A stretch of DNA of 64,000 bases from Tabrizicola thermarum. GTDB lineage: Bacteria > Pseudomonadota > Alphaproteobacteria > Rhodobacterales > Rhodobacteraceae. Below, piece after piece: positions 16,742 through 27,199 of the stretch (position 1 is its first letter; every line of letters begins with the position of its first letter). Made by a program: the position numbers and the translations under genes. A model generated the notes under the pieces. It searched no databases, was not told the DNA's origin, and saw only the letters and a program-made list of their open reading frames with translations. The stretch lies in assembly GCF_003574395.1 (NCBI RefSeq), contig NZ_QMJY01000083.1, forward strand, positions 186,001 through 250,000, written 5' to 3'.

Positions 16742-18496
16742 ATGTCGAAGCAGATGACCGGTGCGAAGATGGTGATCCAGGCCCTGAAGGACCAGGGCGT
16801 CGAGGTCGTCTTCGGCTATCCGGGCGGTGCGGTGCTTCCGATCTATGACGAACTGTTCCTCCAGAACGACATCCGCCATATCCTCGTCCGCCACGAACAG
16901 GGTGCGGTCCATATGGCCGAAGGCTATGCCCGCTCTACCGGCAAGCCCGGCGTGGCGCTGGTCACCTCCGGCCCCGGCGCGACCAATGCCGTCACGGGCC
17001 TCACCGACGCGCTGATGGATTCGATCCCGATCGTGGTCCTCACCGGCCAGGTTCCGACCTTCATGATCGGCACCGACGGCTTCCAGGAGGCCGACACCGT
17101 GGGCATCACCCGCCCCTGCACCAAGATGAACTGGCTGGTGAAGGACACCGCGAAACTGTCGGAAACCATCCACCAGGCTTTCCACGTCGCCACCCACGGC
17201 CGCCCCGGCCCCGTGCTGATCGACATTCCCAAGGACGTCCAATTCGCCACTTCGGACTATGTGCCCGTGGAAAAGGCCAAGGTCGCCCATTACCAGCCGC
17301 GCACCGAGGGCGACCCGGCCCAGATCGCCCGCCTGGTCGAGATGATGGAAACCGCCGAACGCCCGATCTTCTACACCGGCGGCGGTGTCATCAACTCCGG
17401 CCCCCGCGCCAGCCAGCTGCTGCGCGAACTGGCCAACGAGACGGGCTTCCCCGTGACCTCCACCCTGATGGGCCTTGGCGCCTATCCGGCCTCGGGCAGG
17501 AACTGGGTCGGGATGCTCGGCATGCACGGGCTCTACGAGGCCAACCTCGCCATGCACGGCTGCGACCTGATGATCAACATCGGCGCGCGCTTCGACGACC
17601 GGATCACCGGCCGCGTCAAGGACTTCTCGCCCCGCTCGAAGAAGGCCCACATCGACATCGACCCCTCGTCGATCAACAAGGTGATCCGCGTCGATGTGCC
17701 GATCGTCGGCGACGTGACGAAAGTGCTCGAGGAAGTCCTGCGCCAGTGGCGCGCGCGCGGCAGCCGCACCGACAAGGCCGCGCTGGCCAAATGGTGGAAA
17801 CAGATCGACGAATGGCGCGCGGTGAAGTGCCTGTCCTACAAGCCCTCGACCACCACGATCAAACCGCAATACGCGCTGGAACGGCTCGAGGCGCTGACCA
17901 AGGGCATGGACCGCTACATCTGCACCGAGGTCGGCCAGCACCAGATGTGGGCCGCGCAGTTCCTCGGCTTCGAGGATCCCAACCGCTGGATGACCAGCGG
18001 AGGCCTCGGCACCATGGGCTATGGCCTGCCCGCCTCCATCGGCGTACAGATCGCCCACCCCAAGGCGCTGGTCATCAACGTCGCCGGAGAGGCCTCCTGG
18101 CTGATGAACATGCAGGAAATGGGCACCGCGATGCAGTTCCGCGCCCCCGTCAAGCAGTTCATCCTGAACAACGAACGCCTCGGCATGGTGCGCCAGTGGC
18201 AGGAGCTTCTCCATGGCGAACGCTATTCGTCGTCCTGGTCGGAATCGCTCCCCGATTTCGTCAAGCTGGCCGAGGCATTCGGCTGCAAGGGCATCCAGTG
18301 CAAGGATCCCAAGGACCTCGACGACGCGATCATGGAGATGATCCGCTACGACGGCCCGGTGATCTTCGACTGCCTGGTGGAAAAGCACGAAAACTGCTTC
18401 CCGATGATCCCCTCGGGCAAGCCGCACAACGAGATGCTGCTGGGCGAGGCCGACACCCAGGGCGTGATCGGCGCCAAGGGCGCGGTGCTGGTGTGA
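16742..18496 (+). CDS. ilvB: Acetolactate synthase large subunit
   Basis: The 584-residue catalytic subunit of acetohydroxyacid synthase uses thiamine diphosphate to make acetolactate or acetohydroxybutyrate for Val, Leu and Ile. The N-terminal domain has VFGYPGGAVLPIYDEL and the catalytic glutamate in RHEQGAVHMAEGYAR. The middle domain follows, then the C-terminal ThDP domain with TSGGLGTMGYGLPASIG and NNERLGMVRQWQ. The usual GDGSF metal-binding motif reads AGEASWLMN here, with Glu for Asp. The start at 16742 follows GGAGA; an in-frame ATG at 16730 is a weaker alternative. It is controlled by the attenuator upstream and pairs with ilvN. Confidence 0.95.
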   Translation: MSKQMTGAKMVIQALKDQGVEVVFGYPGGAVLPIYDELFLQNDIRHILVRHEQGAVHMAEGYARSTGKPGVALVTSGPGATNAVTGLTDALMDSIPIVVLTGQVPTFMIGTDGFQEADTVGITRPCTKMNWLVKDTAKLSETIHQAFHVATHGRPGPVLIDIPKDVQFATSDYVPVEKAKVAHYQPRTEGDPAQIARLVEMMETAERPIFYTGGGVINSGPRASQLLRELANETGFPVTSTLMGLGAYPASGRNWVGMLGMHGLYEANLAMHGCDLMINIGARFDDRITGRVKDFSPRSKKAHIDIDPSSINKVIRVDVPIVGDVTKVLEEVLRQWRARGSRTDKAALAKWWKQIDEWRAVKCLSYKPSTTTIKPQYALERLEALTKGMDRYICTEVGQHQMWAAQFLGFEDPNRWMTSGGLGTMGYGLPASIGVQIAHPKALVINVAGEASWLMNMQEMGTAMQFRAPVKQFILNNERLGMVRQWQELLHGERYSSSWSESLPDFVKLAEAFGCKGIQCKDPKDLDDAIMEMIRYDGPVIFDCLVEKHENCFPMIPSGKPHNEMLLGEADTQGVIGAKGAVLV

Positions 18497-18503
18497 TCCG
18501 CGC

Positions 18504-18528
18504 GGTCCCCGAAGACGTCTCGGGGACC
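18504..18528 (+). other. Intergenic hairpin after ilvB
   Basis: GGTCCCCGA (18504-18512) pairs perfectly with TCGGGGACC (18520-18528) around a 7-base loop. No T-run follows. It may protect the ilvB 3' end or reduce downstream expression rather than terminate fully. Confidence 0.5.
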
Positions 18529-18566
18529 GACGACCGACACCGCAAGGAAGCAGAACCGGACTCCCG

Positions 18567-19568
18567 ATGACCCTCTCTGTCGAGGCCACTCCAAAGACCC
18601 GCGACCTGTCGCTGGACGTCGCCAAGGGCGTCGGCATCCTCCTCGTGGTGGTCGGCCATGCCTGGCGCGGGCTGTATTCGGCGGGGATGATCGGCAGTCT
18701 GACACTGTTCAAGGTCATCGACCAGCTCATCTACAACTTCCACATGCCGCTTTTCTTCCTGCTCTCCGGCATGACCTTTCAGGACTGGGCGCTCCGCCGC
18801 CCCGTGGCCGAGGCCGCGATCAGCCGCGTCACCCGCCTCCTCTGGCCGCTCATCCTCTGGTCCTACATCTTCACCATCGCCCGGTTCGCTGCCGGGGATG
18901 CCGCCAACACCCGGGTCGTCGGCTGGCACAGCCTGGCCTTCCTCCCCCTGCCCCCGCGCGACCATTTCTGGTTCCTCTGGGCGCTGTTCCTGCAACAGCT
19001 TGCGATCCTCGCCCTGATCCGCTTCGTCACCGGCCCGCTCTCTGCCACCGCCTGGGCAGCCCTTGCGGCGCTGGCAACGCTTGCCTCCAGCTACAGCCCG
19101 TTCGGCTGGAGCGCCTGGACCCACGGCGCCTTGACCTATGCCGGATCTTTCCTGGCCGGCCTCGCCCTTGGCGGCATCGCCTGGCGTCCGCACGGCGCGA
19201 TTGCCTTCGCCCTTGCCGCAGCCCTTTTCGTCGGCCTCCAGCTGCTCAGCTTCCGTGTCCCGCAGGACCTCCTGAACCGCCAGCTTTTCGGCACCGCCCT
19301 GGCCGTTCTGGCGTTGGCGATAGTCTACATCCTTACGACGGCGCGCCAGTCCGCCACCATCCGCCTTCTGGCCTGGCTTGGGCTAGGCTCCATGGGCATC
19401 TACCTCGCCCACACCATCTTTTCGGCCGGAACCCGCGCCGTTCTGTCCCGCCTGACCCAGGACATCACGCTCCACATGATCGCCGGCACCCTCGCCGGGA
19501 TCATCGGCCCGCTTGTCATCTACGTCCTCATCCGCCGGATCGGCCGCCCCTCTTGGATCGGCTTCTAG
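18567..19568 (+). CDS. Acyltransferase 3 family membrane protein
   Basis: A 333-residue integral membrane protein of the acyltransferase-3 (OafA/NodX-like) family, with about ten hydrophobic segments. The N-terminus has the family signature: LSLDVAKGVGILLVVVGHAWRG with the catalytic-type histidine near residue 31, then FHMPLFFLLSGM. Later segments include WFLWALFLQQL and LGSMGIYLAHTIF. Such proteins O-acetylate or O-acylate sugars of the envelope. It sits between ilvB and ilvN, on the same strand with 70- and 35-base gaps, so it should be expressed under the ilv attenuator. No sugar-polymer genes flank it, so the substrate is unknown. Confidence 0.85.
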   Translation: MTLSVEATPKTRDLSLDVAKGVGILLVVVGHAWRGLYSAGMIGSLTLFKVIDQLIYNFHMPLFFLLSGMTFQDWALRRPVAEAAISRVTRLLWPLILWSYIFTIARFAAGDAANTRVVGWHSLAFLPLPPRDHFWFLWALFLQQLAILALIRFVTGPLSATAWAALAALATLASSYSPFGWSAWTHGALTYAGSFLAGLALGGIAWRPHGAIAFALAAALFVGLQLLSFRVPQDLLNRQLFGTALAVLALAIVYILTTARQSATIRLLAWLGLGSMGIYLAHTIFSAGTRAVLSRLTQDITLHMIAGTLAGIIGPLVIYVLIRRIGRPSWIGF

Positions 19569-19603
19569 ACCCCATGCACACAGCCAGAAAAAGGTAGGAC
19601 CCC

Positions 19604-20164
19604 ATGTCCGCACTGAACATCAAGAAGGGCTCAAGCAGCCATTCCGCCTATGACCTCCGCGCCACCAATTCCGAGATCGAGGAAACCCACACCCTCGCCG
19701 TGATCGTCGAGAACGAGCCCGGCGTCCTGGCCCGCGTGATCGGCCTGTTCTCCGGGCGCGGCTACAACATCGACAGCCTGACCGTGGCCGAGGTGGACCA
19801 TACCGGCCACCGCAGCCGCATCACCATCGTCACCCGCGGCACGCCTGCCGTGATCGACCAGATCGAGGCGCAACTGTCGCGCATGGTCCCGGTGCATGAG
19901 GTCCACGATCTGACGATGGAGGGGCCATCCGTCCAGCGCGAACTGGCGCTCCTGAAGGTGGCAGGCACCGGCGCCGCCCGGGTCGAGGCCCTGCAACTGG
20001 CCGAGATCTTCCGCGCCAATGTCGTCGATTCCACGCTGGAAAGTTTTGTCTTCGAAATGACCGGCACGCCCGACAAGATCGACGCCTTCGCCGAGCTGAT
20101 GCGCCCCCTTGGCCTCCTCGAAATCGCCCGCACCGGCGTCGCGGGTCTGAAGCGCGGGGTCTGA
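19604..20164 (+). CDS. ilvN: Acetolactate synthase small (regulatory) subunit
   Basis: The 186-residue regulatory subunit activates IlvB and confers valine feedback inhibition. It has an N-terminal ACT domain (HTLAVIVENEPGVLARVIGL, FSGRGYNIDSLTV) and the C-terminal ALS_ss_C domain (ELALLKVAG, FVFEMTGTPDKIDAFAELM). Length is slightly above the usual 160-170 because of an N-terminal extension of about 25 residues. It is separated from ilvB by the acyltransferase gene, an uncommon arrangement since ilvB and ilvN usually abut. Confidence 0.95.
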   Translation: MSALNIKKGSSSHSAYDLRATNSEIEETHTLAVIVENEPGVLARVIGLFSGRGYNIDSLTVAEVDHTGHRSRITIVTRGTPAVIDQIEAQLSRMVPVHEVHDLTMEGPSVQRELALLKVAGTGAARVEALQLAEIFRANVVDSTLESFVFEMTGTPDKIDAFAELMRPLGLLEIARTGVAGLKRGV

Positions 20165-20171
20165 ACCCCGC

Positions 20172-20196
20172 CGCTTCGGGAAGCCTTGGCGAAGCG
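20172..20196. terminator. Weak hairpin between convergent ilvN and paaG-like genes
   Basis: CGCTTCG (20172-20178) pairs with CGAAGCG (20190-20196) around an 11-base loop in the 40-base gap between the convergent genes. It lacks a T-run. Confidence 0.35.
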
Positions 20197-20204
20197 TCCC
20201 GGGC

Positions 20205-20975
20205 CTAGCGCCCGACAAAGCGAGGTGCGCGCTTCTCGAGAAACGCCGCCACGCCTTCGCGGAAGTCCCGGGACACGCCACAGGCCCCCTGCAACCGCGC
20301 CTCGACCGCCAGTTGCGCCTCGAGACTCTGGTCGAACGCCCCGCGCAGGGCCGCTTTCAGCGCCGCATAGGCCCCCGTCGGCCCCGCCGCCAGCTTTGCC
20401 GCCCGCGCGCCCACCACCTCGGCGAACCGCTCGTCCGGCACCGCTTCCCAGATCATCCCCCAGGCCTCGGCCTGGCGCGCGGAAACCGGCTCGGCCAGCA
20501 GCGCCGCCCCCATCGCGCGCTGAAAGCCCACCCGGCGCGGCAGGAAGGATGTGCCGCCCGCATCCGGGATCAGCCCGATGCGCGTGAAAGCTTGGATGAA
20601 CACCGCACTTTCGCAGGCGATCACCAGGTCGCAGGCCAGCGCCAGATTCGCCCCCGCCCCCGCCGCCGCCCCGTTCACCGCCGCGATCACCGGGACCGGA
20701 GCCTCCACGATCGCCCGGATCATCGGCACATATTCGTCGTTCAGGGTCGCTTCGAACCCCGCCGCATCCAGACCCGAGGCATCGCTCAGATCCTGGCCGG
20801 AACAGAACCCGCGCCCCTCGCCCGTCAGCACGATCACCCGCGCCGCGTGTCCGGCCAGCAGCGCCGCCGTCAGATCCCGCCGCAGATCGCGGTTCAGCGC
20901 GTTCATCATCTCGGGCCGGTTCAGCGTGATCCGGTGAATGCCACCTTCCGTCTCGACCCGCACCAGTTCCGCCAT
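20205..20975 (-). CDS. Enoyl-CoA hydratase/isomerase, PaaG-like
   Basis: A 256-residue crotonase-fold enzyme. Segments RGFCSGQDLSD, AAVNGAAAGAGANLALACDL (oxyanion hole), FTRIGLIPDAGGT and EAWGMIWEAV follow E. coli PaaG (epoxyphenylacetyl-CoA isomerase) closely. The Asp of LIPDAGGT corresponds to the PaaG catalytic aspartate. No other phenylacetate genes are nearby, so it may serve general acyl-CoA metabolism. GGAGGG precedes two adjacent ATG codons (20978, 20975); spacing favours the second. Confidence 0.85.
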   Translation of the reverse strand: MAELVRVETEGGIHRITLNRPEMMNALNRDLRRDLTAALLAGHAARVIVLTGEGRGFCSGQDLSDASGLDAAGFEATLNDEYVPMIRAIVEAPVPVIAAVNGAAAGAGANLALACDLVIACESAVFIQAFTRIGLIPDAGGTSFLPRRVGFQRAMGAALLAEPVSARQAEAWGMIWEAVPDERFAEVVGARAAKLAAGPTGAYAALKAALRGAFDQSLEAQLAVEARLQGACGVSRDFREGVAAFLEKRAPRFVGR

Positions 20976-21043
20976 CATCCGCCCTCCAAAGCCGCTGCGC
21001 CACCCTAGCGACGGGCGGCGCGCGGCCAAAGACGAACGCGGCG

Positions 21044-21517
21044 TCACTCCTTCAGGATTTCCCGCAAGCGCAGCTCTTCCTCGGCCGACAGCGACGCCTC
21101 GGGCGCCACCCGCCGCCGCGCCGCCGCCATGGCCACGCCGATCCCGGCCACAAGCAGCACCGGCCCCGCCAGCCACAGGATCAGGTTCGCCCCCTCGGCC
21201 GGCGGATTGAACAGCACTCCCTCGCCATAACGCGCCACGACATAGTCGATGACCGCCTGGTCGCTGTCGCCCGCCACCAGCCGCTCGCGGATGATGATCC
21301 GCAGGTCGCGCGCGATGGGGGCGTTCGAATCGTCGATCGTCTCGCCCTGACAGACCGGACAGCGGATGTCGCGGCTGATCGCGCGGGCGCGCGCCTCCAG
21401 CCCGGGGTCGGCCAGCATCTCGTCGGGCTGCACCGCCCAGGCCGGGCTCAGCATCAGGAACAGCGCCAGGAAGTAGGGTGGGCAATCTGCCCACCGCCTT
21501 TTTGCAGATCGCCTCAT
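21044..21517 (-). CDS. ccmH: Cytochrome c maturation protein CcmH
   Basis: The 157-residue membrane-anchored periplasmic thiol-oxidoreductase keeps apocytochrome c cysteines reduced for heme attachment. A signal peptide (residues 1-28, ending SPAWA) is followed by [18 protein letters not shown] with the redox pair Cys53/Cys56. A C-terminal membrane helix follows ([19 protein letters not shown]). The start overlaps the ccmF stop by 4 bases (ATGA), so the two are coupled. The TPR part found in some long CcmH proteins is absent. The other ccm genes are outside the window. Confidence 0.92.
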   Translation of the reverse strand: MRRSAKRRWADCPPYFLALFLMLSPAWAVQPDEMLADPGLEARARAISRDIRCPVCQGETIDDSNAPIARDLRIIIRERLVAGDSDQAVIDYVVARYGEGVLFNPPAEGANLILWLAGPVLLVAGIGVAMAAARRRVAPEASLSAEEELRLREILKE

Positions 21518-23484
21518 TCCGCCGGCACTCCGACCGGGACCTTCCGCGCCCCCGCCGCCACCCGATACCGGCGGTCCGACAGGCTGAGCCCGCCGCCAAG
21601 CGCCATCAGGAACGCGCCTGCCCACAGCCAGTTGGCGAAAGGTTCGATGTAACTCCGCACCGCCCAGCCCCCGCTCTTCTGCCTGTCGCCCAGCACCAGA
21701 TACAGATCGCGGACAAGGCCATAGTCGATCGCCGCCTCCGTGGTCGGCATCCCTGCCACCGGATAGACCCGCTTTTCGGGGTTCAGGACCGCCACCAGCG
21801 CACCGCCGCGCGTCACCGTCATCGTGCCCATGGTCGAGACATAGTTCGGCCCCTGAACCTCCTCGACCCGGTCCAGCCGCACCTCATAGGCGCCCAGAGG
21901 GAAACTCTCGCCCTCCTGCACCACGCGGATGTCCTCGATCTTCCAGGCATTCATCGCGGCCACGGCAAAGATCGTGACCCCCAGCCCCATATGCGCCGTG
22001 GCCTTGCCCCAGTCCGCCCGGGGCAACCGCGACAGCCGCGCAAACCGCGCCGCCACCGCCTCGCGCCCGGTGCGCGCCCACAGGTCGGTCAGCGCCCCGA
22101 ACACCACCCAGGCCCCCAGGGCCAGACCCACCGGCCCCAGAGCCGACCGCCCGGTCTGCATCGCAAAGGCCAGCGCCCCCAGGGCCAGCGCCAGCACCAG
22201 CGCCGGGACCAGCCCGCGCAGGCTGCGTTCGATCGAACCCCGCTTCCAGGCCAGCATCGCACCCGGGGGCAGGATCACCGCCAGCGCCACCATGAAGGGC
22301 GAGAAGGCCGCGTTGAAGAACGGCTCGCCCACCGACAAGTCACGCCCCAGCAACATTGTCCCCACAAGCGGCCAGATTGTCCCGATGAAGACCACAAACG
22401 CCGACACGCTCAGCAGGATATTGTTCGCCACCAGCGCGCTTTCGCGGCTGACCAGGCTGAACACCCCCCGAGACTCCATCGTTCCGGCCCGCGCGGCGAA
22501 CAGCAGCAGCGCCCCGCCGGTGAAGACGCCAAGGATCATCAGGATGAACACCCCGCGCTCCGGGTCATTGGCAAAGGCGTGAACGGATGTGATGACCCCC
22601 GACCGCACGAGGAAGGTGCCGATCAGGCTGAACCCGAAGGCGAGGATCGCCAGAAGGATCGTCCAGGCCTTCAGGCTCTCGCGCTTTTCGACGACGATCG
22701 ACGAATGCAGCAGGGCCGCCGCCAGCAACCAGGGCATGAAGCTGGCATTCTCCACCGGATCCCAGAACCAGAACCCGCCCCAGCCAAGCTCGTAATACGC
22801 CCACCAGGATCCCAGAGCGATGCCGATGGTCAGGAAGATCCAGGCCGCCAGCGTCCAGGGCCGCACCCAACGCCCCCAGGCGGCATCGACCCGGCCCTCG
22901 ATCAGCGCGGCCACCGCGAAGGAAAACGCCATGGAAAGGCCGACATAGCCCAGATACAGAAACGGCGGGTGGAAGGCCAGACCGGGGTCCTGCAACAGAG
23001 GATTCAGGTCCTGCCCGTTCAGCGGCGGCGTCGCCAGACGCCAGAACGGGTTCGAGGTGAACAGAAGGAAGGCCATGAAGGCCACCCCGATCAAGCCCTG
23101 CACCGCAAGGACACGCGCCCTCAGCCGGTCGGGCAACCCGCCGCCAAAAACCGCCACCGCCGCGCCGTAGACCGCCAGGATCAGGACCCACAGCAAGAGC
23201 GAGCCCTCATGGTTCCCCCACACCCCCGAGATCTTGTACAGCAGCGGCTTTGCCGTGTGCGAATTCGCCACCACCACCGCCAGCGAAAAGTCCGACACCA
23301 CAAAGGCCCACATCAGCGCCGCGAAAGACGCCCCGACCAGCAGCAGCTGCAACCCCGCCGCCGGTCCGGCCAGCGCCATCAGGCGCGGATCGCCGCGCTG
23401 CGCGCCCCAGAGGGGCAGAGTGGCCTGCACCAAAGCCACCATCAGCGCCAGGATCAGCGCGAAATGTCCAAGTTCGACGACCAT
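21514..23484 (-). CDS. ccmF: Heme lyase CcmF (cytochrome c maturation)
   Basis: A 656-residue polytopic membrane protein that attaches heme to apocytochromes c with CcmH. It has the WWD-type heme-handling segment [21 protein letters not shown] (about residues 225-245; longest run split across [11 protein letters not shown] and NASFMPW), plus [17 protein letters not shown] and [15 protein letters not shown]. Normal length is about 650. It is transcribed with ccmH. Divergent arginase starts 176 bases away. Confidence 0.95.
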   Translation of the reverse strand: MVVELGHFALILALMVALVQATLPLWGAQRGDPRLMALAGPAAGLQLLLVGASFAALMWAFVVSDFSLAVVVANSHTAKPLLYKISGVWGNHEGSLLLWVLILAVYGAAVAVFGGGLPDRLRARVLAVQGLIGVAFMAFLLFTSNPFWRLATPPLNGQDLNPLLQDPGLAFHPPFLYLGYVGLSMAFSFAVAALIEGRVDAAWGRWVRPWTLAAWIFLTIGIALGSWWAYYELGWGGFWFWDPVENASFMPWLLAAALLHSSIVVEKRESLKAWTILLAILAFGFSLIGTFLVRSGVITSVHAFANDPERGVFILMILGVFTGGALLLFAARAGTMESRGVFSLVSRESALVANNILLSVSAFVVFIGTIWPLVGTMLLGRDLSVGEPFFNAAFSPFMVALAVILPPGAMLAWKRGSIERSLRGLVPALVLALALGALAFAMQTGRSALGPVGLALGAWVVFGALTDLWARTGREAVAARFARLSRLPRADWGKATAHMGLGVTIFAVAAMNAWKIEDIRVVQEGESFPLGAYEVRLDRVEEVQGPNYVSTMGTMTVTRGGALVAVLNPEKRVYPVAGMPTTEAAIDYGLVRDLYLVLGDRQKSGGWAVRSYIEPFANWLWAGAFLMALGGGLSLSDRRYRVAAGARKVPVGVPAE

Positions 23485-23660
23485 CAGCCTCTCCCGTTGC
23501 TGTCAGCATGATAGGCTCCCACGGGCCCGGGGGAAAGGCCTGCGCCGTTCCGCCGCGCCACGGACTCCATTTTGCCCGTCCCGGCCCGCCGCATCCGCCG
23601 ATTTGCCGGTTGCCACGCGCCCGGCCGCCCCGCTACATCGTGCGCAAAGCGGAGGTTTCC

Positions 23661-24584
23661 ATGCCCAGATGTATCCTGATCGGCGCGCCCATCGACTCGG
23701 GCCAGAAGCGCCCCGGTTGCCTGATGGGCCCGGCCGCCTACCGGGTCGCCGGTATCGCGCGCGAGGTGTCCGCCGAAGGCCACGGGGTCGAGGATTGGGG
23801 CGATCTCAGCCTTCCCGAACTGAAGCCTGTCACCTGCTCCAACCCGGCCGTCCACTCCCTGGCCGAAACCGTGGGCTGGACCGAGATCCTGAGGGACCGC
23901 GTCGACGATGCCCTCAGCGCGGGCGGCTTTCCGATCATCATGGGCGGCGATCATTCCCTGGCGCTCGGGTCCGCGGCCGGGGCCGCCGCCTTCGCCGCGC
24001 GTCAGGACCGCCCGCTCTTCCTGCTCTGGCTCGACGCCCATTCCGATTTCCACACACCGCTCACCACCACCTCCGGCAACCTCCACGGCACGCCGCTGGC
24101 CTATATCGCCGGCCGCGACGGGTTCGATGCCTTCCCGCCCTTCCCCGCGCCGGTCCCCGCGCACCGGATCTGCATGTTCGGCATCCGCTCGGTCGATCCG
24201 GCCGAACAGGCCGCGATGCTGGAACGCGACATCTTCATCAACGACATGCGCGTGATCGACGAACGCGGCCTCGTGGCGCCCTTGCGCGAATTCCTCGACC
24301 TCGTCCGGCGCGAGGGCGGGATGCTGCACGTCAGCCTCGACGTCGATTTCCTCGACCCCTCCATCGCCCCCGCCGTCGGCACCACCGTCCCCGGCGGCGC
24401 CACCTTCCGCGAGGCGCATCTGGTGATGGAACTCCTCCACGAATCCGGCCTCGTGACCTCGCTTGACCTGGTGGAGCTGAACCCCTTCCTCGACGACCGC
24501 GGCATGACCGCGCGGCTGATGGTCGATCTGGTGGGCTCGCTGATGGGCAAGAAGGTCTTCGACCGTCCCACAAGGTCGAAATAG
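23661..24584 (+). CDS. rocF: Arginase
   Basis: The 307-residue ureohydrolase splits arginine into ornithine and urea. All Mn2+-binding motifs are present: MGGDHSLALG, WLDAHSDFHT and LDVDFLDPSIAPAVGT. The substrate-contact region SGNLHGTPLAY is also intact. The start at 23661 follows GGAGGT; the longer upstream reading is not coding-like. It is followed by ornithine cyclodeaminase after 11 bases. Together they convert arginine to proline with release of urea and ammonia, a nitrogen-scavenging route common in this group. Confidence 0.93.
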   Translation: MPRCILIGAPIDSGQKRPGCLMGPAAYRVAGIAREVSAEGHGVEDWGDLSLPELKPVTCSNPAVHSLAETVGWTEILRDRVDDALSAGGFPIIMGGDHSLALGSAAGAAAFAARQDRPLFLLWLDAHSDFHTPLTTTSGNLHGTPLAYIAGRDGFDAFPPFPAPVPAHRICMFGIRSVDPAEQAAMLERDIFINDMRVIDERGLVAPLREFLDLVRREGGMLHVSLDVDFLDPSIAPAVGTTVPGGATFREAHLVMELLHESGLVTSLDLVELNPFLDDRGMTARLMVDLVGSLMGKKVFDRPTRSK

Positions 24585-24595
24585 GAAAGATCGAA

Positions 24596-25624
24596 ATGAC
24601 CCTGAATCTCGTTCCCTTCGTCTCGGTCGACAGCATGATGAAGCTCGTGCTTCAGCTTGGCATCGAACGGGTCCTGCACGACCTGGTCACCGAGATCGAG
24701 GCCGACTTCCGCCGCTGGCCGCTCTTCGACAAGACGCCGCGCATCGCCAGCCATTCCGACGTCGGCGTGATCGAACTGATGCCCACCTCGGACGGGGAAA
24801 CCTACGGCTTCAAATATGTGAACGGCCACCCCGCCAACATGAAGAAGGGGCTGCAAACTGTTACTGCCTTCGGACTTCTGGCCGATGTAGCTACAGGCTA
24901 TCCGGTGCTGCTCAGCGAGATGACCATCCTCACCGCCCTGCGCACCGCCGCGACCAGCGCCATGGCCGCGAAATGGCTGGCACCGCAGACCGACAGGATG
25001 GCTCTGATCGGCAACGGCGCACAGGCCGAGTTCCAGGCGCTGGCCTTCCAGCAGATCTGCGGCATCCGCGAGGTCCGCCTTTTCGACATCGACCCCGCCG
25101 CCACCGCGAAATGTGCGCGAAACCTCGCCGGGCGCGGATTGACCGTCACGACCTGCCGCACGGCGGAAGAGGCGATCCAGGGCGCGGGCATCATCACCAC
25201 CGTCACCGCCGACAAGACCTGTGCCACGATCCTGACCGACAACATGGTGGGCGCGGGCGTGCACCTGAACGCGGTCGGCGGAGACTGCCCCGGCAAGACG
25301 GAACTGCACCGCGACATCCTTCTTCGCTCCTCGATCTTCGTCGAATATCCGCCCCAGACCCGCATCGAAGGCGAAATCCAGCAGCTGGCCCCCGACCACC
25401 CCGTCACCGAGCTCTGGCGCGTGATCGCCGGCGAGGTGCCCGGCCGCACCAGTGCAGCCGAGATCACGCTCTTCGACAGCGTCGGCTTCGCGATCGAGGA
25501 TTTCTCGGCCCTGCGCTACATCCGCGACAGAGCACTGGAGACCGGGCTTTACGACACTCTCGACATGATTGCCGACCCCGACGATCCGCGCGACCTCTTC
25601 GGCATGATCCTGCGCGCCGCCTGA
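24596..25624 (+). CDS. ocd: Ornithine cyclodeaminase
   Basis: The 342-residue NAD+-dependent enzyme makes proline directly from ornithine with loss of ammonia. The nucleotide-binding segment ALIGNGAQAEFQALAF (about residues 138-153) and the ADKTCATILTDNMVGAG, NAVGGDCPGKTEL and SAAEITLFDSVGFAIED segments match the OCD/mu-crystallin family, and the Asp in GGDCPGK is the catalytic-type residue. AGGAAAG lies just before the ATG. It is coupled with arginase upstream and convergent with the aminomutase-like gene. Confidence 0.92.
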   Translation: MTLNLVPFVSVDSMMKLVLQLGIERVLHDLVTEIEADFRRWPLFDKTPRIASHSDVGVIELMPTSDGETYGFKYVNGHPANMKKGLQTVTAFGLLADVATGYPVLLSEMTILTALRTAATSAMAAKWLAPQTDRMALIGNGAQAEFQALAFQQICGIREVRLFDIDPAATAKCARNLAGRGLTVTTCRTAEEAIQGAGIITTVTADKTCATILTDNMVGAGVHLNAVGGDCPGKTELHRDILLRSSIFVEYPPQTRIEGEIQQLAPDHPVTELWRVIAGEVPGRTSAAEITLFDSVGFAIEDFSALRYIRDRALETGLYDTLDMIADPDDPRDLFGMILRAA

Positions 25625-25640
25625 GGCGGGTGCGACCGTC

Positions 25641-26672
<1,032 letters not shown>

Positions 26673-26737
26673 CGCCCGCCGCCTATCCCCGGTCAGGCCC
26701 GACCGCAACCCCATGGGCCGGGCTCGATGCTCGGTCG

Positions 26738-27007
26738 CTAATGCACCCGGAACTCGCCCACGACATTGCGCCATTCGCCCGGCGCAATCAGCTTGCGATG
26801 GGTGAAGCGCACCGAATGCAGCGGCCCTTCGATCTTCTCCTGCCAGAACTCGATGAACTTGAACAGCTCCGGGTAATCCGGTGCCAGATCATACTCCTGC
26901 CAGAGGAAACTGTTGAGAACATTGCGATAATCCGGCATCCGGTAATACAGCTCGGCCGTGGTCAGCCCATAGCCCTTCAGCATCAGCTCCGTCTCGCGTC
27001 CGACCAT
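26738..27007 (-). CDS. Usg family protein
   Basis: An 89-residue protein closely matching the alphaproteobacterial Usg family: LMLKGYGLTTAELYYRMPDY, LWQEYDLAPDYPELFKFIEFW and GPLHSVRFTHRKLI. It is soluble with no signal peptide and is rich in Tyr, Phe and Trp. Its molecular role is not established. Divergent from gyrA across 192 bases that hold both promoters. The gene ends 65 bases before the aminomutase-like gene on the same strand. Confidence 0.85.
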   Translation of the reverse strand: MVGRETELMLKGYGLTTAELYYRMPDYRNVLNSFLWQEYDLAPDYPELFKFIEFWQEKIEGPLHSVRFTHRKLIAPGEWRNVVGEFRVH

Positions 27008-27199
27008 TCCGATCCTCCTTTCCGTCGGTCCATGACGGAATCATGACAGGGTGCGATTAAAAATCAATGAAAACAGTATGTTGTCACTCACACTTGATGG
27101 CTGCCAGCACGACTGCAACCCGCCATTGCACCCCATAGCTGGGATGGTGTATCGTCGCGCCTGCTACATCTTGATCCCGCAAGGAAGGCGCGCGCCACC

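Noticed and set aside
16409-18730. A 773-codon minus-strand frame across ilvB
   Set aside because: Antisense shadow of ilvB; His/Asp/Gly-rich composition is the usual product of reading a GC-rich gene backwards.
21478-23511. A 677-codon plus-strand frame opposite ccmF
   Set aside because: Arg/His/Gln-rich shadow typical of antisense reading of a membrane protein gene.
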